Positions 1 to 8,692 of a stretch of 64,000 bases of DNA are shown piece after piece (within the stretch, counting starts at the first letter, position 1; every line of letters begins with the position of its first letter). The stretch covers positions 1-64,000 of the forward strand of contig NZ_JADPVH010000003.1 of assembly GCF_026932795.1 (NCBI RefSeq). The letters run 5' to 3'. The notes below the pieces were generated by a model. That model did not search any database, was not told the origin of the DNA, and was given only the letters and a program-made list of their open reading frames with translations. A program made the translations under genes and the position numbers. Source of the DNA: Paenarthrobacter sp. Z7-10 (GTDB lineage: Bacteria; Actinomycetota; Actinomycetes; Actinomycetales; Micrococcaceae).

Positions 1-148
1 TACCGGACGTGACCTGACCGGGAAACCCGACCCTTGCGTAAAAGACGAACCCTTCCCCAAAAACGATGAACTACTTACTGCTGCTGATTCCATGGGTGCT
101 GCAACTCCCGATTAGTCGGGGGTGTTGCAACGTTCGCTAGAACTCGCC
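1..148. mobile_element. Possible end of an insertion sequence interrupting the GH13 gene
   Basis: The GH13 reading frame stops resembling its family exactly at about base 148. The bases on the far side contain a palindrome (CCCGATTAGTCGGG, 107-120) and the edge stretch at 121-148, which starts GGTGTTGCAACG and looks like a terminal inverted repeat of an insertion sequence. No transposase is visible because the window starts here. The identity as an IS end (possibly IS30-like) is inferred from the sharp break and the look of the edge. A deletion junction is the alternative. Confidence 0.35.
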
Positions 149-1073
149 TGGCCCATTGGCTGTCGTGATCAGTGGGCGGACGGCTTTTGAGCGCCGCCAC
201 CAGCGGCCGGGCGTCCTGGCGGGCCAGTGCGAGATACATCCGCTGCATCACATTAAAGTCGAACATCATGCTCAGTTCGTCCGCGTCCTTACCGCCGAAA
301 AATTTTTGCTGCTCGGGGTAAGGCAAATTGACCTCGCCAAGCAGGACGCCGTCGCCAACGCGTCTGCCGACGAAGCGCCGCAGCGCCTTCAGATACTGGT
401 GTGGATTGGGGAACTCTTCGCTGCGTTCGCCCAGTGTCTCCAGGAAGAAGGACACGGCGTCCACCCTGAACCCGTCCAGACCCAGATGCAGCCAGAATCC
501 GATCACTTTGGCGATCTCATCCCGGACCTTGGGGTTTTCCACATTCAGGTCCGGCTGGTACTTGTAGAACCGGTGCAGGTACCACTCACCTGTCGCATCG
601 TCCTGCGTCCAGATCGATTGTTCCTGATCGGGAAAGACAACTTGAGCCGAGGTGTCAGGCGGCGGATCGGAACGCCACACGTAGAAGTCGCGGTGCGGGC
701 TATCCGTGCTCTTCCGCGACGATACGAACCACGGATGGTGGTTTGAGGTGTGGTTGACCACCAGATCGGCGATCACCCGCAGCCCGCGGTCCTGTGCGGT
801 GCGCACGAACTCGACCAAATCCCCGAAGCTGCCCAGACGCGGGTCGACGCCGTAGAAGTCGGTGATGTCATAACCGTCGTCGCGGTCCTGGGTGGGGTAA
901 AACGGCATCAGCCAGATGCAGGTGACGCCGAGCTCGGCGAGGTAATCCACGCGTTGCGCAAGACCAGCGAAATCACCGCAGCCATCGCCGTCGGAGTCAA
1001 AAAAGGTCTCCACGTCCAGGCAATAGATAACGGCGTTCTTCCACCAGACGTCGGACGTGTCGGTGATCTTCAC
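75..1073 (-). pseudogene. GH13 alpha-amylase/trehalose synthase-like glycosidase, 3' truncated
   Basis: The family hydrolyses or rearranges alpha-glucosidic bonds (amylase, trehalose synthase, oligo-glucosidase). The (beta/alpha)8 barrel starts normally. Conserved region I is DLVVNH at residues 103-108, the nucleophile Asp205 lies in GLDGFRVDAV, and the acid/base Glu247 lies in LLGEVN. Region IV, the NHD motif holding the third catalytic Asp, should follow shortly after residue 309. Instead the frame runs into unrelated sequence and stops at 332 residues, against about 540-600 usual. The product should therefore be inactive. Start is GTG at 1073 with GAGG about 8 bases upstream. The remainder may lie beyond the window, separated by an insertion. 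Confidence 0.8.
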
Positions 1074-1453
1074 GATGTGTCCTCACTCTCGTCGTGCATG
1101 CGGCACGCTCTAGGTCTACCCGCCGGGGGCCCGTTCTGTCGAGGGACAGCGGCTGTCCGGACCGGTCGGGATTGGCTCGGGACCGGTCGGCGCTGGCTGG
1201 GATTGGCTCGAACTGGCTGGGATTGGCTCGGGACCGGTCGGCGCTGGTTGGGATTGGCTCGGGACCGGTCGGCGCTGGTTGGGATTGGCTCGCACTGGCT
1301 CGAACGAGTTCACCGGTGTGTGCTACTTGTTTTCCGGGCACCGACACCTGTAGACGGCGAGCCGGCCAGAACACAGGATGATGGCACAGGGCCCGACGGC
1401 GGCCCGGCACTGCGTCTTTTCGCAGCGCGGATCACGGGTGATTGGGGACCGGC
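1074..1453. other. Intergenic region with divergent promoters and a minisatellite
   Basis: This 380-base gap separates the GH13 gene (minus) from the lipoprotein gene (plus). It must hold both promoters. Its middle is filled by the 31-base tandem repeat at 1161-1306. I see no convincing gene in it. Confidence 0.6.
1161..1306. repeat. Imperfect 31-bp tandem repeat
   Basis: Units built on GGATTGGCTCGGGACCGGTC followed by GGCGCTGGTTG start at 1169, 1220 and 1251. A shortened 20-base unit lies at 1200-1219 and a diverged one starts at 1282. The core GGGACCGGTCGGCGCTG recurs once at about 62936-62952 near the other end of the window, so the motif is dispersed. Confidence 0.85.
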
Positions 1454-2277
1454 ATGAATAACAGGACTGCTCCACGCGGGATTATTTTGGCCGCGGCAGC
1501 GGCCTTAGCCCTTGCAGGTTGCGGCGGAGGCTCCGGCGCTGCCGGGACGCCGCCGCACCGGCCACCACTCCGTCGGTCAGCTCAGCTCCGTCTGCCAGTT
1601 CCGCTCCGTCGGCCTCTCCTGAAGCGAAGTCCTCGGACGCAGCGTCGGCCACCACGGGCAGCACGGCCCCCGTTTCCGCACCGACGGCTGCAAAGCCGTA
1701 TTCCAACGAGCAGCTGGCGGCCATGGTGACGAAGCTAAAGGATGCCAAGGGGCGGGCGTTTGCGGTGATTCCGGCCGCGCAATTGGACCAGGCGTTGGTG
1801 CTGGCCCGAAAGGTGCTCAAAACGGCCGATATCACGCCGAAGGCCTGTGCGGTGCTGGCGACCAATAATGCCCAGGTGCCGGAGGGCAGTACGTACGCGG
1901 CCGGGGCGAGCCTGTCCGCGTCGGACAAGACTGTCACCACGGTGACGGTTTTCGCCGTGAAGGATGTCGCCTCTATGGCGAGCCAGATGTCGGCGTCGAA
2001 GAAGGCCGTGTCACAGTGTTCCGTAGTCACCATCAGCATTGCCGGAAAAAAAGTTACGAGCAGGATCGTTCCGGTCGACGTCAGCACCAGTGGGGACGTT
2101 TCACTGGGCGCGCTAACCACCGAAACCTCAGCCGCTGGCGCGAAGGCAACGACGCTCAGCGTCAGTGGCATCAAGGGAAATTTGGCGGCCACGGCAGTTA
2201 AAACCGGTACTGCTGTTTCGAGTTCGGCCAGTGCGGAACTGGTCAAGCTCGTCAACTCGATTCTCGCCAACGGCTGA
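1454..2277 (+). pseudogene. Secreted lipoprotein, reading frame broken by a one-base shift
   Basis: The first frame (ATG at 1454) encodes a lipoprotein signal peptide: MNNRTAPRG, a hydrophobic Ala/Leu stretch, and lipobox LAGC followed by GGGSG. It then runs out of phase. The downstream frame, from about 1547 to the stop at 2277, encodes a Ser/Ala/Pro-rich linker and a compact domain of roughly 190 residues beginning SNEQLAAMVTKLKDAKG. The total length of 824 nt is one base short of a whole number of codons. Restoring one G in the GGG at 1544-1546 joins signal peptide and domain smoothly. The domain is not one I can name; it has two Cys and looks exported. This is either a sequencing deletion or a real, possibly reversible, frameshift. 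Confidence 0.7.
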
Positions 2278-2712
2278 CCAGGAGCCGACGGCTTCGGAAC
2301 CGGGAGAGTCCCGGCTCCGCCTGACCTCGTCTCCCTCCCGGTGCGGCGACCGGCATACCCGTTTTCACTTGGTCCGGCCTTCGGGTGGTGACGCTTGCGC
2401 CTGGTCGGGCCTTCGGGTGGTGACGCTTGCGCCTGGTCGGGCCTTCGGGTGGTGACGCTTGCGCCTGGTCGGGCCTTCGGGTGGTGACGCTTGCGCCTGG
2501 TTTTTCACCTTCTGTGGTTCGCAACGACGCGGTCGGAGGATCCGGTGCTTAAACGGCTGAGTGGTGGAGGCCCCCGCCAACCACCACTCACCCCCCAAGA
2601 AACGTGTATCCCGGCTGACGTCAGCGGCAGCAGGTTCACATATTCATGATTATTGCACGAACTAATGAAAATGTGGGCGGCGTGGCCACCGATACGACCG
2701 CCCGAGCAGGCG
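2278..2712. other. Intergenic region with a minisatellite, no gene seen
   Basis: This 435-base gap lies between the convergent ends of the lipoprotein gene and the membrane protein gene. It is dominated by four 32-base repeats at 2371-2498. The rest shows no supported gene. Confidence 0.7.
2371..2498. repeat. 32-bp tandem repeat, four copies
   Basis: Four head-to-tail units start at 2371, 2403, 2435 and 2467, each beginning GGTCGGGCCTTCGGGTGGTG and ending in ACGCTTGCGCCT. The copies are identical except for one base in the first (GGTCCGG). There are no spacers, so it is not a CRISPR array. Near-perfect identity suggests recent expansion. Confidence 0.95.
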
Positions 2713-3441
2713 TTAGAAGTGCTGTCCGCCGATGGAACGGGGACGGACAGCCTTCCGCCGGTCCGTCCGCAGCGCGATCCAGACCAGGGTGAGGCCTCCA
2801 GCCAAGGCGATGACGGAACCGTAGCTGAGGAAGTGACCGAGCGTCGTGACGGGCAGTGAGGGCAGCTCCAGCGCCGTTGCCGCCACGACCATACACAGGC
2901 CGGCGCAGATGAGGGCAGCCGCGGTGCGCCGCATTCCGGTGGCACCAGTCCTCGCACCCCGTCCCGTCGGCACAATCAGGCACGCCGCAGCGTAAACGGG
3001 GTAAAGCTTGCCGAGCAGGGCGTAGTCCGCCACTGTGCGCTGCCCCGTGTAGGCGGCCAAGCCGGTGCTGGAAACCGGCAGGTCGCTGAGCAGGAACAGA
3101 ACGAGGGTGCCGGCAGAGATCACAATCAGGATGCACAGACCGAGTGAGCCGCGGATGAGACGTTGGCTGCGGAGCGATCCATAGGCCACTGCCAGCTTTG
3201 ACGCCAGCACGAAAAAAATCGCATAAAGGGCGAATCGCAGCACTAGATTGGCTAGATTATGGCCACCGAGCACGGCATCCACCGGAAGATAAATAACGCG
3301 AAGGCTCAGCCCGACGGCGACGGCCGCGAGCACGAAGGCCCAGAACAGGCCCACATTTTTGCCGTTGACGGCAGCTGGCAGCCGCGACACCGCGCAGATC
3401 AGGCAGGCCGCCAGGGCCACCCATTGAAGTGCTGCGATCAT
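2713..3441 (-). CDS. Multi-pass membrane protein, MAB_1171c-like, paired with an HTH protein
   Basis: A 242-residue protein with about seven hydrophobic segments and a short basic cytoplasmic tail (ALRTDRRKAVRPRS). The N-terminal pattern (first helix, SRLPAA, then LGGHNLANLVLRF) resembles the actinobacterial MAB_1171c-type membrane proteins of unknown function. That assignment rests on pattern only. I chose the ATG at 3441 because it overlaps the stop of the upstream HTH gene in an ATGA arrangement, which indicates translational coupling. A longer start at 3456 exists but is less likely. The partner is the HTH protein, so the pair may sense and report a membrane signal (inference). Confidence 0.7.
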   Translation of the reverse strand: MIAALQWVALAACLICAVSRLPAAVNGKNVGLFWAFVLAAVAVGLSLRVIYLPVDAVLGGHNLANLVLRFALYAIFFVLASKLAVAYGSLRSQRLIRGSLGLCILIVISAGTLVLFLLSDLPVSSTGLAAYTGQRTVADYALLGKLYPVYAAACLIVPTGRGARTGATGMRRTAAALICAGLCMVVAATALELPSLPVTTLGHFLSYGSVIALAGGLTLVWIALRTDRRKAVRPRSIGGQHF

Positions 3442-4172
3442 CCGAGATTCTCCCAAAGTGCCATGGTTTGTTCGTTGTCTTGATCAATGCGCCGCAGCGT
3501 TTTACCTAACGCTTCCAGCCGGATCACGGACAGCGTCACCAATTCGGCATCCGGCAGCCTGCACAGCGCGTCCGCGCGGGCACCCGGAGGCCAGCCGGCT
3601 TCCTCCGGTGTCAGCAGTCCGGTGACCACCAGCCCGTTCGCGAGGCCGACGCCGGACAGGCGGGCGGCTGCCAAGGCGATGTCGGGCCGCAGCCGGTTGG
3701 CGCTCAGCTGCGCGGAGAAGTTCTGTGCCGCCATCCGAAGATCCGTCAGTATTCTTGGCCGCAGGTCCACCGTGTCGATGGCTGCGATCCAGTTGCGGAC
3801 GGACGTCGCGTGCGGCAACGGTCCCAGTGGCTGGGCTGGTGCCGAAGTTTGGAATTGGGCCGCGGCATTGCGGAGAAGAATCTGCTGAAGCAGGTCGATG
3901 TCGGAAATCTGGCTGATCAGCTCCGCGTCGGTGGGCGGCCGGGAACCGGCGGAAAGTTCCCGGTATCGGTCAAATCCGGCAAGCGACTGAAGGACATCCA
4001 GCTTAAGCGCCCGGCTGATGCTGATAACCGTGCTGACGGCGACCTTGCCCCGAACCAGCTGTTGCGCCAGGGTGGAGCGCTTGATGCCGGCCATGGAAGA
4101 AACCGCTGTCATGGTGGTCCCGGGCGTCACGACGTTCAGCCACTGCTGGAAAGCCTTGGCGGGCACGGACAT
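3438..4172 (-). CDS. Helix-turn-helix (XRE-like) regulatory protein
   Basis: A 244-residue soluble protein. Residues about 15-65 have the lambda-repressor-like pattern: TAVSSMAGIKRSTLAQQLVRG is the HTH with SxMAGIKRSTLA as turn and recognition helix, followed by VSTVISISRALKLDV. The C-terminal half is helical and not a family I recognise; it may bind a ligand or the membrane partner. Start at 4172 has GAGGAAAA about 6 bases upstream. The stop overlaps the start of the downstream membrane protein by four bases, so the two form one operon. Confidence 0.7.
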   Translation of the reverse strand: MSVPAKAFQQWLNVVTPGTTMTAVSSMAGIKRSTLAQQLVRGKVAVSTVISISRALKLDVLQSLAGFDRYRELSAGSRPPTDAELISQISDIDLLQQILLRNAAAQFQTSAPAQPLGPLPHATSVRNWIAAIDTVDLRPRILTDLRMAAQNFSAQLSANRLRPDIALAAARLSGVGLANGLVVTGLLTPEEAGWPPGARADALCRLPDAELVTLSVIRLEALGKTLRRIDQDNEQTMALWENLG

Positions 4173-4315
4173 GGGTGTTTTCCTCGGCGGTTGGGAGATT
4201 GCTGCCCTCTGATTTTACCCAGAGAAGTATCCCGTTTATGCTTGCAGGATTGGTCCCCCATTTTGCACACCCCCCAAGTGCGAAAAGGGGGACCATCTTT
4301 TTTGTGTCCTGGAGG

Positions 4316-5041
4316 TCAGCCTCTTGCGGGTTCTTCAGCCGGGTCCGCTGTCAGTTCCCGGTTTTCGTGCCGCCAGCGGAGGTGTCCGAAACAGGTCACG
4401 ACCGCGGTCAGTAGAGCAGAAATTGCCAGCCCCAGCCAAAGATGGACATGGAGCGCCGCCGCTCCAGCGAGGGCGCCGAGCAGGATAAGCGCGATGGCCA
4501 GAGCACGACGGAGCCAGAACTGTGAATTCCCACCGGCAAGCCGGGAATTGGAGGCCAAAGCGGTAATGGTGGAGGTGACCACCACCGTCGTCACATCCGT
4601 GACCTTGAGGTGCCTTGCGGTTGCCGCCTGGACCCCCATCATCAGTGCCAGCACCGAAGTGGTGATGCTCTCCCGGAGCAGGTTCCCAGGCACGGCCACG
4701 ACGCCCACAAACACGGCCAGTGCCGTGATGCCGCAGGTCACGGTCAGCAGTGCGGCCGAGGTGCGGTGCGACCAGCCGTCCGGCGCCCTGCGCAGCACCC
4801 GTCCGGCGCCTGCCGCGCCAAGCATGAAGCAAACCAACGCCAGGGCCGGACGCAGGATCGGCAGGTTGGTGCCGCCGGCAAAGGCCATGCCCAGCAGCAC
4901 CACGTTCCCCGTCATGTTTCCGGTGAAGACCCGATCCAATCCCAAATAGCCGACGGCATCCACAGCCCCGGTGGAGAAGGTCAGGATGAGCATCAGCACC
5001 AGGTGCAGCCGCCCGGTGGAGATGGAATATTTTGATTTCAT
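4316..5041 (-). CDS. DUF1275 (YoaK family) membrane protein
   Basis: A 241-residue protein with about six transmembrane helices. It shows the DUF1275 hallmarks: STGAVDAVGYLGLDRVFTGNMTGN near the N-terminus and MGVQAATARHL...DVTTVVVTSTITALA in the second half. The function of the family is unknown; membership is secure. Start is ATG at 5041, with a strong GGAGGAAT Shine-Dalgarno 7 bases upstream; an upstream in-frame ATG at 5113 would place the start inside the divergent promoter region. Monocistronic and divergent from the peptide importer operon. Confidence 0.88.
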   Translation of the reverse strand: MKSKYSISTGRLHLVLMLILTFSTGAVDAVGYLGLDRVFTGNMTGNVVLLGMAFAGGTNLPILRPALALVCFMLGAAGAGRVLRRAPDGWSHRTSAALLTVTCGITALAVFVGVVAVPGNLLRESITTSVLALMMGVQAATARHLKVTDVTTVVVTSTITALASNSRLAGGNSQFWLRRALAIALILLGALAGAAALHVHLWLGLAISALLTAVVTCFGHLRWRHENRELTADPAEEPARG

Positions 5042-5158
5042 GGGAAATTCCTCCTTCACACTCTTGTAATAAAGGTATACAAAGCTTAGGTTACTACTTG
5101 GGATTGTATGCAATACGTTCCCGGCACCGCACAGTTGTCACCTAACCATAGGAATTGC
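5042..5158. promoter_or_regulatory. AT-rich divergent promoter region with palindromes
   Basis: This short gap between the DUF1275 gene and the importer operon is much richer in A/T than its surroundings. It holds an inverted repeat TTGTA-9 nt-TACAA at 5064-5082 and a second, GTAT-GCA-ATAC, at 5106-5116. Either could be an operator, for example for the GntR protein encoded at the end of the importer operon (inference). Confidence 0.4.
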
Positions 5159-6829
5159 ATGCCGTCCTTACGCCGTCATCATCCAGGCCGCCGCCGGAGC
5201 GCCCGGTGCCTCGCCGTGCTGACCGCCACCGCCGCTCTGGCTGTCGGAGCCAGCGGCTGCCAGGCCATCCAACCGCTGCAGGCTGCTCCGGAGCGGGCCG
5301 ACATCACCTCCGTCCCTTCGGATGGGCACAAGGTCGTCAACGGAGGGGACCTTGTTATGGCCCTTTCCGCCGAGCCGGACCGTCTCGATCCCACCACCTC
5401 CTCCTCGCTGTACACCCGCTACGTCATGCAGACCATGTGCCAGAAGCTCTATGACATAGACGCCAAAGGCACCTTGGTTCCGCAGTTGGCCACCGCCCTT
5501 CCGTCGATCTCCAAGGATGGGCTGACTGTCACCATCCCGATACGCAGCGACGCCACCTTCGCGGACGGAACCAAATTCAATGCCGAAGCCGTCCGCATCA
5601 CCCTGGACCGCGGACTGCACCTCAAGGGATCGGGGCGCAAGAGCGAACTGGGCCCGATCAGCACCATCAGGGCCGCCGATCCGACGCATGTCCAGATAAC
5701 CTACAAAAAGCCCTTCGCTCCGCTTACCGCGGCGCTTGCGGATAGGGCAGGCATGATTCTTTCGCCTAAGGCCCTCGCCGACGAGGGGGCCAAGTTCGGT
5801 GACCATCCCGTCTGCGTTGGGCCGTTCAAGTTTGTGAACCGAGTCCCGCAGACTTCCATTTCGGTGCAGCGGGACCCGTTGTATTACGATGCCGAAAAAG
5901 TGCATCTGGACACCATCACTTACCGGATCATGACCGACTCCAACATCCGTGCCGCGAACCTGCGCTCGGGGGACGTCCAGGTGGCCGACTCGGTGTCTCC
6001 GCAGGACGTCGACGCTTTGATGCAGCAAGAAGACATCGGCGTGCTGCAGGTTGGGTCGCTGGGTTACCAGGGTCTGACCGTTAACATTGGCAACACCGAC
6101 GGTGTCGGGATGCCTTACGGCAGCATCGATACGCCGCTGGCCAAGAGCGCCCCGGTGCGGCGGGCATTGTCCATGTCAATTGACCGCAAAGCCTTGGTGA
6201 ATACGGTTTTCAACAACTGGTACCAGGCCGCCTGCTCGCCCATAGCGCCGTCCAGTCCCTTTGCCTCGGCGGCGAGCAAGGCCTGCCCGGAGTTCAATCC
6301 GGCCAAGGCCAAGGAGTTATTGAAGCAGGCAGGGGTAAGCACGCCCTACCCACTCAAGATGCTGGTCAGCAATACTCCCGACACCCTCCGGTTTGCCCAG
6401 GCCCTGCAGGCGGCCGTCGCGGAGGGAGGATTCAAGCTGACCGTCCAGCCGGTTGAATATTCCACCCTGTTGGACCTGCAGAACCGTGGCGAGTTCTCGC
6501 TGCTGCAGCTGGGCTGGTCGGGCCGGGTTGATCCGCACGGGAACATGTTCAACTTCCTCTCCACCGGCGGTGGCAACAACGTGGCCGGTTACAGCAGTCC
6601 GGAGACGGACAAGCTGTTAAAGGCCGCGGCGCAGACGAACGACGACGGCGAACGGGCCGCGCTTTACGGACAGGTGGTGAAGAAGGTTGCCCAGGACAAT
6701 CCGATCATCTACCTGTACCGGGTTCGCAGCCTCACCGCCTACAGCAAGAAGGTGGCCGGTATTGAAACCTATGCCGACGGCGTGGTGCACCTCAGAGACG
6801 CCGCTTTCGTGCAGCAGCAGAAGGGCTGA
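5159..6829 (+). CDS. ABC importer substrate-binding lipoprotein, peptide family (SBP_bac_5)
   Basis: A 556-residue extracytoplasmic receptor that would capture peptides (or glutathione-like compounds) and pass them to the permeases downstream. It has a basic N-terminus, a hydrophobic stretch and the lipobox GASGC. The mature part shows the family-5 pattern: LVMALSAEPDRLDPTTSSS, KTLYDIDAKG-like segment, WxxFNF-type region replaced by NMFNFLSTGGGNNVAGY, and PIIYLYR near the end. Start ATG 5159 was chosen for AGGA six bases upstream; an in-frame ATG at 5108 would add a non-signal extension. First gene of an operon with dppB/C-type permeases, gamma-glutamyltransferase, a fused ATPase and a GntR regulator. 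Confidence 0.9.
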   Translation: MPSLRRHHPGRRRSARCLAVLTATAALAVGASGCQAIQPLQAAPERADITSVPSDGHKVVNGGDLVMALSAEPDRLDPTTSSSLYTRYVMQTMCQKLYDIDAKGTLVPQLATALPSISKDGLTVTIPIRSDATFADGTKFNAEAVRITLDRGLHLKGSGRKSELGPISTIRAADPTHVQITYKKPFAPLTAALADRAGMILSPKALADEGAKFGDHPVCVGPFKFVNRVPQTSISVQRDPLYYDAEKVHLDTITYRIMTDSNIRAANLRSGDVQVADSVSPQDVDALMQQEDIGVLQVGSLGYQGLTVNIGNTDGVGMPYGSIDTPLAKSAPVRRALSMSIDRKALVNTVFNNWYQAACSPIAPSSPFASAASKACPEFNPAKAKELLKQAGVSTPYPLKMLVSNTPDTLRFAQALQAAVAEGGFKLTVQPVEYSTLLDLQNRGEFSLLQLGWSGRVDPHGNMFNFLSTGGGNNVAGYSSPETDKLLKAAAQTNDDGERAALYGQVVKKVAQDNPIIYLYRVRSLTAYSKKVAGIETYADGVVHLRDAAFVQQQKG

Positions 6830-6837
6830 CGCCGACC

Positions 6838-7791
6838 ATGATCCGATACATCTTCACCAAACTTTGGCAGTCGGCCCTGACCCTGGTCCTGGCCTCCGTC
6901 GTGGTCTTCATCGGTGTGCGGGCCTTGCCCGGCGATCCGGCGCTGGCGATGGCGGGGGAGGAGGCCAGCCCGGAGCAGCTGGCCGCCATCCGATCCCAGC
7001 TGGGATTGGATCAGTCCATTCCCGCCCAGTACTTCGCCTTCGTCGGCAAAATGCTGCATGGGGACCTGGGCAACTCCACCCGCACCGGGACTGCCGTGAG
7101 GGACCTGATCGGCACCACACTGCCGGTGACGCTGTGGCTCTCCGTCTACGCGATCGTGGTGGCCGTCCTCGTCGGCATCCTCTTTGGCGTGATCGCGGAA
7201 CGCTTCCGCGGCCGATGGCCGGAATGGCTGACGAACGGCTTCGCACTGATTGGGCTGTCCGTGCCGAACTTCTGGCTCGGCATTCTTGCCATCCTGTACC
7301 TCGCCGTCACTCTGGGCTGGTTCCCGGCCTCGGGCTATGTTGACGTCATCGCCAACCCATTGCGCGGGCTGTATTACCTGACCCTGCCGGCCCTGATCCT
7401 GGGTACCTCGCTGGCGGCGGTGATCATGCGCCAGACCCGGGCGTCGATGATTGAAACCATGAGCACCGACTATGTCCGCACGGCCAAGGCCAAGGGTCTG
7501 GGCGGCGGGCGGGTGCTGTTCCGCTACGGACTGCGCAACTCGCTGATTGTGGTGGTGACGATTGTAGGGCTTCAGCTGGGTGGGCTGATCTCCGGAGCCG
7601 TGGTGACCGAACGTATTTTTGCGCTGCCGGGCTTCGGTAAGCTCACCTTGGACGCCGTCTTCACCCGCGATTATCCGGTGATCCAAGCCGTGGTGCTGAT
7701 CATTACCCTCAGTTACATCGTGATCAATCTAGCGGTGGACGTGCTTTACTCCGTCGTCAATCCCCGCATCCGAGTCGGAGGAAACAACTAA
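6838..7791 (+). CDS. ABC importer permease, DppB/GsiC type
   Basis: A 317-residue inner-membrane permease with six helices. N-terminus MIRYIFTKLWQSALTLVLAS and the segment RALPGDPALAMAGEEAS are typical of DppB-like subunits. The EAA coupling loop is seen around DYVRTAKAKGLGGGRVLFRYGLRN. It forms the membrane channel with the next gene product. The stop overlaps the following ATG by one base (TAATG), indicating tight coupling. Confidence 0.93.
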   Translation: MIRYIFTKLWQSALTLVLASVVVFIGVRALPGDPALAMAGEEASPEQLAAIRSQLGLDQSIPAQYFAFVGKMLHGDLGNSTRTGTAVRDLIGTTLPVTLWLSVYAIVVAVLVGILFGVIAERFRGRWPEWLTNGFALIGLSVPNFWLGILAILYLAVTLGWFPASGYVDVIANPLRGLYYLTLPALILGTSLAAVIMRQTRASMIETMSTDYVRTAKAKGLGGGRVLFRYGLRNSLIVVVTIVGLQLGGLISGAVVTERIFALPGFGKLTLDAVFTRDYPVIQAVVLIITLSYIVINLAVDVLYSVVNPRIRVGGNN

Positions 7792-8687
7792 TGGCCATTA
7801 CTGTAGTTGATCCGCGCATCAACGTGGACGGGGCCGGTCTGGGATCGGGCCGGGGAAGAATCTGGAAATCACTGCGCGGCAATCCGCTCGGTATGGCCGG
7901 CGGAATTATGCTGGCGGTGGTGGTGCTGGTGGCCGTCTTTGCGCCGCTGATTGCCCCCTACGGACCCGCCGAGGTGCACTTTGCCACGCCGTTCCAGAAG
8001 CCCGGAACGGTGGGTTTCCTGTTGGGCACCGATGACCTGGGCCGGGACATCTTCTCCCGAATGGTCTTTGGGGTGCGTGCCTCGCTGGAGGTTGGGGCGT
8101 TGTGCGTGCTGCTGTCGGTACTGATCGGCACCCCGCTGGGGCTGCTGGCCGGTTACTGGAAGTGGCTGGATGCCATCGTCTCCCGGCTCACCGACGTCAC
8201 TCTCGCCTTCCCGTTCCTGATCATCGCCGTCGGCCTGGCCGCGATCAGCGGGCCCAGCCTGACCAACGCGGCCGTGGCCCTGGGGATCGCGCACATTCCC
8301 ACCATGATCCGGGTAGTGCGCGGCGAAACACTGCGGATCAAGGAGAGCGATTTCGTCCTGGGCGCCAAGACGATGGACGCCTCCGGGGTGCGGATCATCT
8401 TCCAGCACGTGATGCCCAACGCGGCCAGCGCCATTATCGTCCAGGCCACGGTAATTATGCCGGTGGCCGTGATCGGTGAGGCACTGCTGTCCTTTTTGGG
8501 TCTCGGCATCCAGCCGCCTACGCCCAGCCTGGGCATCATGCTCTCCGACGCGCAGCAGTACATTTTCCGCTCACCCACCGCCGCCATCTTCCCGGGCATC
8601 GGCATCGCGCTGATCTGCCTGGCCTTCAACCTGTTCGGCGACGCCCTGCGCGACGCCTTCGATCCGACCAACACCAGCCGAAAGTAA
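7791..8687 (+). CDS. ABC importer permease, DppC/GsiD type
   Basis: A 298-residue partner permease. The family signature GTDDLGRDIFSRMVFGVRASLEVG follows the first periplasmic loop, and the EAA loop is at SDFVLGAKTMDASGVRIIFQHVMPN. The segment ALLSFLGLGIQPPTPSLGIMLSD is typical of DppC proteins. It starts one base inside the stop codon of the DppB-type gene. It ends five bases before the gamma-glutamyltransferase start. Confidence 0.93.
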   Translation: MAITVVDPRINVDGAGLGSGRGRIWKSLRGNPLGMAGGIMLAVVVLVAVFAPLIAPYGPAEVHFATPFQKPGTVGFLLGTDDLGRDIFSRMVFGVRASLEVGALCVLLSVLIGTPLGLLAGYWKWLDAIVSRLTDVTLAFPFLIIAVGLAAISGPSLTNAAVALGIAHIPTMIRVVRGETLRIKESDFVLGAKTMDASGVRIIFQHVMPNAASAIIVQATVIMPVAVIGEALLSFLGLGIQPPTPSLGIMLSDAQQYIFRSPTAAIFPGIGIALICLAFNLFGDALRDAFDPTNTSRK

Positions 8688-8692
8688 TCCCC

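Noticed and set aside
1482-2270. 262-codon open frame on the minus strand over the lipoprotein gene
   Set aside because: Antisense shadow; the plus strand carries a signal peptide, lipobox and coherent domain.
2371-2498. CRISPR-like appearance of the 32-bp repeats
   Set aside because: The repeats are contiguous with no spacers and there are no cas genes, so this is a minisatellite.
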